A stretch of DNA of 64,000 nucleotides from Venatoribacter pacificus. Its GTDB lineage: Bacteria > Pseudomonadota > Gammaproteobacteria > Pseudomonadales > Oceanobacteraceae. Position 1 is the stretch's first letter. Each line of letters opens with the position of its first letter. Position numbers and translations under genes: made by a program. Of the stretch, positions 51,637-58,972 are shown piece after piece. Below the pieces are notes generated by a model. The model made no database searches. It was not told the origin of the DNA and worked only from the letters and a program-made list of their open reading frames with translations. The stretch spans positions 62,001 to 126,000 of the forward strand of contig NZ_JAOANI010000019.1 of assembly GCF_025318105.1 (NCBI RefSeq), given 5' to 3'.

Positions 51637-53406
51637 TTATTTGCCTGTAACAGCGATGGCTGAAGATGGGGCTTTTAATGGTTTATAAGCCAGTTTGCCG
51701 TGCATGGTTCGGGCATTTTCAAGTGGCAGGTCATAATCAAAACTGAACAGGTCGCAACTGCTGCAATAGCTGCTGCCTTCCATCCGGCTGCCACTCATTC
51801 CAATTACTGTATCGAAAATAAAATCGTTGGGATAATACTGGCCCAGGTTGTGACGCAGGGCTGCAGTTTTATCCGTATTGTGCTGCTGATAAGCCTCTGA
51901 CAGCCAGATCAGTGTCGGCGACTCGACCATGTCAAAAGAGAAGTTAGCGCTGGAGTGGCCAACGCCGCGTTCGATATCTTCTGAATGGTCGGCAAAGTAG
52001 ATCAGACCGCCAATGCCTTCTTCGCCCAAAGCGCTCTGCAGATCGTCGACCAGTGTGCTGACAACATGGTCGTTGTACAGAATGCTGTTGTCATAACATT
52101 CGCGGGAGTGACCGAGGCCACCTTTGAATATATGGGAATACAAAGCATCCATTGGTGACACTTCATAGCGTTTGTACTCTTCCGGATAGCGCTCACAGTA
52201 ATCGGTATGGTTGCCCATCAGGTGCACAAAAATCACCTGATTTTTACCCGCATCACGCTGTGCCAGAATTTGTTCGTACAGTGGCAGCAGCACGCCGTCG
52301 GGCTGATGGTCTTTGTGTGACATGCTGTGGAATTCAATATCGAAGGTCAGTTGTACATCCTGTGCTTCTTTAGCGATCAGACCGAGGATCATGTCGTAGC
52401 TGTTGGACAGTGGCTGATTACCCAGCCAGTGAGTTACGAAACCGGCTTCGTTCATTAATTCAACAATGCCCAGTGACTGGGTGTAGTGCTTATTGTTTTT
52501 CTGATTAGCTGCGGTCAGAGCGTGCGACAGGGCAGCCATGGTGCCCGGATAATTGGAGAAAGAATTATCGGCAACAAACAGATTGCCCTCATCTTTCAGA
52601 CGCTGCAGGTTAGGTGTGGTGTCCAGCTCATAACCGTAGATACCCATGTGGTGTTTATTCAGTGATTCACCGACAACAACCACATAAATCTCACCCTGAC
52701 CTTCCTTGCTGATGCGGTAGTCTTTATTGATATTACGCTCGCTGAACTGCGCCATACGCTCTTTGGTCGTGGTCATCTCTTGCTGATAGCTGACGTAAAC
52801 ATCCACCGGGTAGGTAAATAAGCCCTTTTCCAGTGGCGCCAGAGCAATCATCAGTACGGCCAGCAAGACATAGGTTGCAGCGGTTTTTATCGGCAGGGTT
52901 TTACGTTCACTGCCAACATTGTGTTTAACGATCCAGATAAGAAGTGCCGTGGCCAGTAACAGGGGTATCAGCGACATCACAGACGTAAAGCTGGCGAGAT
53001 ACTCACTGGCTTCTGTACTGGTGGTCTGGAAAACGGCAATAAAGCTGTCTTTGTTCATGGCACCACCGACTACCTGATAATGCAGCAGATAGGCCAGTGG
53101 TCCCAGCAGGGGTATGGCAATAATGAGCAAACCGAGAAAGCGACCGGCCAAAGTACGCATCTGCAGCGCCATAAACAGGCTGGTTGCTGCAGCAAAAACC
53201 AGCAGATCCGTGACGGCGCCATAGGGATATATCTTGCCCACAGAAATAACGGACAACACCACACTTAACAGGGCAAATCCCAGCATGAAACGGCTGACCC
53301 GGGGCTGGTTCAGCGCGGTTCCGCGTTTGATCAGCTGCGTCCAGATATAAACAGTCAGACCGATAAACAGCAGTTTAATCGGGATTAAAGGAAATAAAGC
53401 TGACAT
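51637..53406 (-). CDS. Sulfatase-fold phosphoethanolamine transferase-like membrane protein
   Basis: A 589-residue protein: five or so N-terminal transmembrane helices (to about residue 205), then a periplasmic alkaline-phosphatase-fold domain. The nucleophile motif is VVGESLNKHHMGIYGY (near 253), with serine at the position used by EptC/CptA relatives, and the metal-binding DHSED and GHSS motifs lie near 483 and 493. Such enzymes transfer phosphoethanolamine to lipid A, LPS core or glycans. GGAG five bases before ATG 53406 sets the start. The acceptor is unknown. Confidence 0.82.
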   Translation of the reverse strand: MSALFPLIPIKLLFIGLTVYIWTQLIKRGTALNQPRVSRFMLGFALLSVVLSVISVGKIYPYGAVTDLLVFAAATSLFMALQMRTLAGRFLGLLIIAIPLLGPLAYLLHYQVVGGAMNKDSFIAVFQTTSTEASEYLASFTSVMSLIPLLLATALLIWIVKHNVGSERKTLPIKTAATYVLLAVLMIALAPLEKGLFTYPVDVYVSYQQEMTTTKERMAQFSERNINKDYRISKEGQGEIYVVVVGESLNKHHMGIYGYELDTTPNLQRLKDEGNLFVADNSFSNYPGTMAALSHALTAANQKNNKHYTQSLGIVELMNEAGFVTHWLGNQPLSNSYDMILGLIAKEAQDVQLTFDIEFHSMSHKDHQPDGVLLPLYEQILAQRDAGKNQVIFVHLMGNHTDYCERYPEEYKRYEVSPMDALYSHIFKGGLGHSRECYDNSILYNDHVVSTLVDDLQSALGEEGIGGLIYFADHSEDIERGVGHSSANFSFDMVESPTLIWLSEAYQQHNTDKTAALRHNLGQYYPNDFIFDTVIGMSGSRMEGSSYCSSCDLFSFDYDLPLENARTMHGKLAYKPLKAPSSAIAVTGK

Positions 53407-53593
53407 GGCGCTCCCTTGGATTGGCAAAATTGTCCGTAATCAGGCTGGTTGGGCGCGGAATGTAATAAAAATGTCACCGGAATGCAAAGGAATGACTGTT
53501 CATCTTCCTGACTTAATATTCCGGGCAGGTGGTAACGCCGGTTCAGTCTGGGTTCAGGGAGCTGTCGTCGGGCAGGGCTGCCGAAGACGGGCA

Positions 53594-53622
53594 TAAAAAA
53601 CCCGGCGATTGCCGGGTTTTTG
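53594..53622 (-). terminator. Terminator of acnB
   Basis: CCCGGC (53601-53606) pairs with GCCGGG (53611-53616), flanked by A6 and T5; on the minus strand the T6 run follows the stem directly downstream of acnB. Confidence 0.92.
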
Positions 53623-53640
53623 ATCTGCACAGAAAACCGA

Positions 53641-56244
53641 TTACTTGTCAGAAGCAATCACAGCCGTTGCTGCTTTTCTGGTGTACTCGTCCATCTTGTC
53701 GAAGTTCAGGTACTTGTAGATTTCAGCCGACATGCTGTCCAGTTTGTTGGCGTATTCCATGTACTCTGCGGTGGTTGGCAGTTTACCCAGAATAGCACCA
53801 ACCGATGCCAGTTCCGCAGAAGTCAGGTATACGTTGGCACCATCACCCAGGCGGTTCGGGAAGTTACGGGTAGAGGTAGACAGTACGGTGGAGTTTGGTG
53901 CCACACGTGCCTGGTTACCCATACACAGAGAACAGCCCGGCATTTCGGTGCGTACACCGGAAGTGCCGTAGATGTTGAAGTAACCTTCTTCCATCAGCTG
54001 AGCTTCGTCCATTTTGGTGGGCGGAGACATCCAGAAGCGGGTGCTCAGACCACCTTTATGGCTGGCCAGTAACTTACCCGCGGCACGGAAGTGACCGATG
54101 TTCGTCATACAGGAACCAACGAACACTTCGTCTACTTTAACGCCGGCAACTTCAGACAGGGTTTTGGCATCGTCCGGGTCGTTCGGGCAGCACACGATTG
54201 GCTCTTTGATGTCGGCCAGATCGATTTCGATTACGTGGGCGTATTCGGCGTCTTTGTCAGCACGCATCAGGCTTGGGTTGGCCAGCCATGCTTCCATTGC
54301 CTGTGCCCGACGCTCCAGAGTGCGTGGGTCGCCATAGCCTTCAGAGATCATCCAGCGCAGCATCACGATGTTGGAACGCAGGTATTCAGCTACCGATTCT
54401 TCCGACAGGTTGATGGTACAACCGGCGGCAGAACGCTCAGCAGAGGCGTCAGACAGTTCGAACGCCTGTTCAACCGTCAGGTTTTCCAGACCTTCGATTT
54501 CCAGAATACGGCCGGAGAATTCGTTGATCTTACCTTTCTTCTCAACCGTCAGGATGCCTTGTTTGATACCGTACAGCGGAATGGCGTGCACCAGGTCGCG
54601 CAGGGTAATACCCGGCTGCATCTGGCCTTTGAAGCGCACCAGCACAGATTCCGGCATATCCAGTGGCATAACACCGGTCGCTGCGGCGAAGGCAACCAGA
54701 CCAGAACCCGCCGGGAAGGAAATACCCATAGGGAAGCGGGTGTGGGAGTCACCACCGGTACCCACCGTGTCAGGCAGCAGCATGCGGTTCAGCCACGAGT
54801 GGATGATACCGTCGCCCGGACGCAGTGCCACACCGCCACGGGTCTGGATAAAGTCAGGCATGGTGTGCTGCATTTCAACGTCAATCGGCTTCGGATACGC
54901 CGCCGTGTGACAGAACGACTGCATCACCAGATCCGCCTGGAAGCCCAGACACGCCAGATCTTTCAGTTCGTCACGGGTCATCGGCCCCGTAGTGTCCTGA
55001 GAACCGACAGTCGTCATCTTAGGTTCGCAGTAAGTGCCCGGACGTACGCCCTGGCCTTCTTCCAGACCACAAGCCTTACCCACCATTTTCTGCGCCAGAG
55101 TGAAGCCTTTGGTGCCGGCTTCAGGGTCAACCGGCAGACGGAAAGTGTCGGTTGCGCCCAGATTCAGAGCAGCGCGGGCCTTAGTGGTCAGGCCGCGACC
55201 GATGATCAGCGGGATACGGCCGCCAGCCTGAACTTCGTCCAGGATGACATCGGATTTGAATTCGAATTCGGAGATAACGTCACCGGCTTCGTTGAGGATT
55301 TTGCCTTCGTATGGGCGGATATCGATCACGTCACCCATGTTCATCTTGTCGACAGGGGCTTCGAATACCAGAGCGCCGGCATCTTCCATGGTATTGAAGA
55401 AGATAGGCGCCACTTTAGAACCGATACACACACCGCCGCCGCGCTTGTTCGGTACGCCCGGAATGTCATCACCAAAGAACCACAGCACCGAGTTGGTGGC
55501 CGACTTACGGGAAGAACCGGTACCAACAACGTCACCCACAAAGGCAACGGGCAGGCCTTTGGCGCTGATTTCTGCAATCTGTGACATTGGGCCGGTTACG
55601 CCGTGCTCTTCCGGAGTCAGACCGTCGCGGGTCATCTTATAAGCAGCGCGTGCGTGCAGCGGGATATCAGGGCGTGACCAGGCATCGGGCGCCGGAGACA
55701 GGTCATCGGTATTGGTTTCGCCGGTGACTTTAAACACGGTCATCTTGATGGATTCAGCAACCTTGTTGCGCTTGGTGAACCATTCAGCGTTGGCCCAGGA
55801 TTCCATCAGTTCTTTGGCAACGGCATTGCCGGCGTTCATTTTGTCCTGTACGTCGTTGAACGCATCAAACATCAGCAGGGTGTGCTTCAGTTCTTTAGCG
55901 GCCAGCGGAGCCAGTTGAGCGTTGTCCAGCAGCTCAACCAGCGTGGCGATGTTGTAGCCACCCTGCATCATACCCAGCAGCTGAATCGCCTTTTCTTTGG
56001 ATACCAGCGGAGAAGTCGCTTCATCTTTGATGATGGCCGTCAGGAAGGCGGCTTTTACGTAGGCGGCTTCGTCAACACCTGGTGGGATGCGGTTTTCCAG
56101 CAGATCAACCAGAACGGTTTCTTCGCCAGCCGGTGGGTTTTTCAGCAGCTCAACCAGAGCAGCAGTCTGCTCAGCGTTCAGTGGCTTGGGCGGAATATTC
56201 AATTCAGCACGTTCAGCGACGTGTGCGCGATAAGCTTCTAACAC
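53641..56244 (-). CDS. acnB: Aconitate hydratase B
   Basis: An 867-residue bifunctional aconitase B/2-methylisocitrate dehydratase of the TCA cycle. Order: the AcnB-specific helical domain (about 1-160), swivel domain (about 165-380), then the catalytic Fe-S core with cluster cysteines in GSCMTNIGHF (near 708) and CSLCMGNQARV (near 768-771). Length matches E. coli AcnB (865). AcnB mRNA and apoprotein are classic targets of iron regulation, though no sRNA site was assigned. Its 5' side borders AT-rich accessory DNA. Confidence 0.96.
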   Translation of the reverse strand: MLEAYRAHVAERAELNIPPKPLNAEQTAALVELLKNPPAGEETVLVDLLENRIPPGVDEAAYVKAAFLTAIIKDEATSPLVSKEKAIQLLGMMQGGYNIATLVELLDNAQLAPLAAKELKHTLLMFDAFNDVQDKMNAGNAVAKELMESWANAEWFTKRNKVAESIKMTVFKVTGETNTDDLSPAPDAWSRPDIPLHARAAYKMTRDGLTPEEHGVTGPMSQIAEISAKGLPVAFVGDVVGTGSSRKSATNSVLWFFGDDIPGVPNKRGGGVCIGSKVAPIFFNTMEDAGALVFEAPVDKMNMGDVIDIRPYEGKILNEAGDVISEFEFKSDVILDEVQAGGRIPLIIGRGLTTKARAALNLGATDTFRLPVDPEAGTKGFTLAQKMVGKACGLEEGQGVRPGTYCEPKMTTVGSQDTTGPMTRDELKDLACLGFQADLVMQSFCHTAAYPKPIDVEMQHTMPDFIQTRGGVALRPGDGIIHSWLNRMLLPDTVGTGGDSHTRFPMGISFPAGSGLVAFAAATGVMPLDMPESVLVRFKGQMQPGITLRDLVHAIPLYGIKQGILTVEKKGKINEFSGRILEIEGLENLTVEQAFELSDASAERSAAGCTINLSEESVAEYLRSNIVMLRWMISEGYGDPRTLERRAQAMEAWLANPSLMRADKDAEYAHVIEIDLADIKEPIVCCPNDPDDAKTLSEVAGVKVDEVFVGSCMTNIGHFRAAGKLLASHKGGLSTRFWMSPPTKMDEAQLMEEGYFNIYGTSGVRTEMPGCSLCMGNQARVAPNSTVLSTSTRNFPNRLGDGANVYLTSAELASVGAILGKLPTTAEYMEYANKLDSMSAEIYKYLNFDKMDEYTRKAATAVIASDK

Positions 56245-56928
56245 AGCGGTATCCTCATCGTTAACAATCAGACTCTTTACTATCCGTTCATTTATCGGGG
56301 GAAATGATAGCTCCTTGCTCTGATTATAACAGTACTGCCGGGTTCAATGCCCAGAGACAAACGTCGACTATGTGAACAGACAAACGTCGATAATGCGCAG
56401 AGTAACGTTAGGCAGAAAGCGGTCTGCAGCGCCTTGAGAATGGCCGCTCCTCACCGGCCACAGAAGCGGCCTTGCCTGCAACGAACTTGTTGGAATTCAC
56501 AGCTCGTAGGAGCGGACCGTGCCTGCGAACTCGGTTGTTAGCATTCCCTGGCCGTAGGAGCGGGCCATGCCCGCGAATAAGGTTATTGGCATCCACCGTT
56601 GGTAGGAGCAGGCCATGCCCGCGATGCTGCAAACTCTTCAAAGGAATCTGAATCCAGTACTTTATGCCTAGACCACAAAAATGAGATTTCTGTTATTAAT
56701 AACGACAGGCAGTCTGCGCAACAGGGCCGGAGCGACAGGTTTGCCAGACGAGAGCTTTACAGACGCAGAAAAACCGAATTAACCAGCGTGCGCGTTTTTC
56801 TGAGGTGTTTTTAAGGGGCAGGCGACATTTCGAATCAGATCAACTGGTTGCAGAAGAAGCCTCGAAAAAGTTTACCGGAGTTAATGTGCGTGCCTGCTAA
56901 TAAAACTGTTAGGTTCATGGAGGGGGTT
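56245..56928. other. Noncoding border with REP copies and repeat segment A
   Basis: About 680 bases between acnB and the first accessory gene. It holds REP cores at 56506-56528, 56554-56576 and 56602-56624 (same orientation, 48 bases apart) and, from 56654, a stretch that recurs upstream of the accessory gene beyond acnA. Small reading frames here are repeat-derived and I do not call genes. Confidence 0.7.
56654..56845. repeat. Diverged ~190-bp repeat, copy A
   Basis: Begins CCAGTACTTTATGCCTAGAC and is similar over its length to 62036-62235. Shared blocks include CAGTCTGCGCAACAGG and GCAGAAAAACCG...GCGTTTTTCTG, whose ends can pair into a stem. A REP core and GATGCTGCAA precede both copies. 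It does not code and ends just before the accessory gene. Confidence 0.78.
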
Positions 56929-57651
56929 ATGCATCATCGAAGTGGCTGCTGGGTTTCCGGCCATTTTAGAAATGGCTCTTGGGTAGAAGGACACTATCGA
57001 GGAGGAACAAGTGTATATGATAAAATTAATTACAGCTATTCTCGCCAACCAACCAGAAATAAAAAAAATTGGGTTTATTACGGTAGTATAACTTTTGAAA
57101 CGCAATGCTGGTGGTGTGGACAAGATGTTTACTTTCATAGAGATGGAAATAGTGGTTGTGTTTTATTTGATTCTTTAGGCTCTCCTTGGCCTGTGCACGA
57201 TTGTTGGCTTGAGCATAAGTTCGAGCAGCAACAAGCCATAGACCATATTCTAAGTAAGTTCGCTTTATATATAGATTCTCAAAATATAAGCCTTACTTTC
57301 TGTGAAAAGTCTCAAGACAAAGACGAGTTAGATTTTTATGGCTATTTTGTCAGTTATTATCCATCAAAGTTAATTTATAATGACTTTGATCCTTTGGTTG
57401 ATATAGTTGTTAGGGATTACAATGGAGATAACTATAAGATGTTAATCCCCTGCCAAGTGGCTTCTGAGCTGAATACGATGTCTTTGGTTAAGGTTAAAGG
57501 CGAGTGGGCGTGCAGAGGTAGTTCTTACATTCTATTTGCAACGGAAATTTCTGCAAATGGCCCTTATGAGTCATATAACACAATTGAAGTAGATGTAGAT
57601 ATTAAAAATATTATTCGCAAGAAATGGATTTATAGACAACTAAAAACCTAA
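56929..57651 (+). CDS. Accessory protein with a Cys/His zinc-binding motif
   Basis: A 240-residue protein I cannot name. The N-terminus is rich in tryptophan/glycine/histidine repeats (CWVSGHFRNGSWVEGHYR). At about 65-100 lies CWWCGQDVYFH...VLFDSLGSPWPVHDCW, a CxxC...HxC arrangement that resembles a small zinc-ribbon module found in assorted accessory proteins. The rest shows mixed alpha/beta pattern without known motifs. A GGAGGGGG ribosome-binding site precedes ATG 56929; the frame is open upstream to 56848. The gene is much richer in A+T than the flanking aconitase genes, indicating horizontal acquisition. Confidence 0.62.
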   Translation: MHHRSGCWVSGHFRNGSWVEGHYRGGTSVYDKINYSYSRQPTRNKKNWVYYGSITFETQCWWCGQDVYFHRDGNSGCVLFDSLGSPWPVHDCWLEHKFEQQQAIDHILSKFALYIDSQNISLTFCEKSQDKDELDFYGYFVSYYPSKLIYNDFDPLVDIVVRDYNGDNYKMLIPCQVASELNTMSLVKVKGEWACRGSSYILFATEISANGPYESYNTIEVDVDIKNIIRKKWIYRQLKT

Positions 57652-57780
57652 TAAATGGTTGAGTTGGTATGTCAATTGCTGTACTGCTCTGTCGGTTATA
57701 TGAGTATTAGGCTGTCAATGCCCTTTATTCTTTCCGTTCTTACCTCGGAGAGTTGACTATTCAACATTAGGAGATAATTG

Positions 57781-58434
57781 ATGTTATTTCGAAAAGCACA
57801 GGTGATTACACTAGTTATAGCGCTAAACGGGTGCGCTTCGATTCCACCGGAGGCTCCTGAGTTATCATCGGAGTTGGGTCGCCGAATATCTGCAATTGAG
57901 GAATCTAATGTCGTTTTGCTGCATCGCTTTTTCGACCAAAAGCGAAAGGCAGTCGATAAGTTTGTCGAAGATGAATGGGTTCCGGAATTTGCTGATCAGT
58001 TCTTTTCTGATACAAAAATGGTGACTGCCTGGAATACGATCGTATCGGAAAACAATAAGGCCGATCGCCTACGATTTATCACAATGGCTGGGCCAAAACT
58101 GCAGAAGCGAATCAACCAAAAGCGCCTCGAACTAATTAAACCTCTTGACGAGCTAGAGCGTCGGATTGAAGCATCTATTCGTGGAGAATATACACAAGTA
58201 AAAGCAATGAATAACAGCATTACGAGTTTTCTACTTTCAGCGTCGAAAGTTGCTGAAGCAAGGAATCGCTACTTAGAGATGGCTGGAGTTCAGGATGAAA
58301 AGATTGGTCAGCTTATTGATAAGACGGATGATGCGGTTTCCGATTTGCTTGGACAGGCAATTAACGTCCGAGACAAAGCAGGTCGGGCCGAGGAGTTTCT
58401 CAACAAGGTTCGCGAAATTCGCGACTCTATTTAA
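57781..58434 (+). CDS. Putative lipoprotein with coiled-coil regions
   Basis: A 217-residue exported protein: short signal sequence with lipobox LNGC (cysteine near residue 19), so lipid-anchored in the cell envelope. The mature part is almost wholly helical with heptad-like spacing and charged repeats. No family recognised. AGGAGA lies six bases before ATG 57781. It is followed after 20 bases by a small acidic-protein gene, and the two probably form a cassette. Confidence 0.68.
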   Translation: MLFRKAQVITLVIALNGCASIPPEAPELSSELGRRISAIEESNVVLLHRFFDQKRKAVDKFVEDEWVPEFADQFFSDTKMVTAWNTIVSENNKADRLRFITMAGPKLQKRINQKRLELIKPLDELERRIEASIRGEYTQVKAMNNSITSFLLSASKVAEARNRYLEMAGVQDEKIGQLIDKTDDAVSDLLGQAINVRDKAGRAEEFLNKVREIRDSI

Positions 58435-58454
58435 TCCCATCGGAAGAGGAAAGA

Positions 58455-58742
58455 ATGATGCCAATCAACTGGGAGCAGTTAGACAGTGATATCGATACTG
58501 CAATCGCAAACGGTGCAACAGCGACTGACGATAAGCTTGCTTCGGGGATATCGTCAATTACTAGAATGACAGATGATGAGATAAAGGAACTATTTCCTGA
58601 ATCGGCGGATGCTAAAAAGCTTTCCGACTTAATGAAAATAGTAAAATCTTCCGAGGAAAGAAGTGCCAAAATCACGAAAATCGTGAGTAATGCAGAGGAG
58701 TTTGGAGGGGTTGTGCTCACCCTTTTGCAGAAATTTGTCTAA
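58455..58742 (+). CDS. Small acidic hypothetical protein
   Basis: A 95-residue helical, acidic protein (WEQLDSDIDTAIANGATATD near the start) without signal peptide or recognised motif. AGGAAAG precedes two consecutive ATG codons (58455, 58458). The hydrophobic C-terminus (GGVVLTLLQKFV) could bind a partner. Gene order and spacing suggest co-expression with the lipoprotein gene; an envelope sensor or a toxin/immunity-like pair are both possible but unsupported. Confidence 0.6.
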   Translation: MMPINWEQLDSDIDTAIANGATATDDKLASGISSITRMTDDEIKELFPESADAKKLSDLMKIVKSSEERSAKITKIVSNAEEFGGVVLTLLQKFV

Positions 58743-58864
58743 TAATGGGATGCAAGAACGTCTGATCTTAACCCTCTTTAGCGGACACTAAAGTCAAACT
58801 GACGAGGTGTGATGATCTTGCCGAAATAAAAAACATATACAGCTAGCCACCAAAAAATCATGGA

Positions 58865-58901
58865 CAAAAAAACCGGCTCCTCTTGCGAGAGCCGGTTTTT
58901 T
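58865..58901. terminator. Bidirectional terminator
   Basis: CCGGCTC (58873-58879) pairs with GAGCCGG (58889-58895), with A7 before and T6 after. It serves the accessory cassette and the converging acnA gene. Confidence 0.92.
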
Positions 58902-58972
58902 AGCTTTTCAGTCAGAAGTTCTGGCCGAACCCAAATATCTGATTAAGCCGGCGGTACCTGTTCCAGCTGTTG

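Noticed and set aside
54091..55584. Open frame of 497 codons opposite acnB
   Set aside because: It lies wholly within acnB on the other strand, has no recognisable protein features and follows from codon bias of the real gene.
56408..56641. 77-residue frame on the minus strand and a 64-residue frame on the plus strand at the acnB border
   Set aside because: Built from REP palindromes (HGPLLRP-type repeats), not from a gene.
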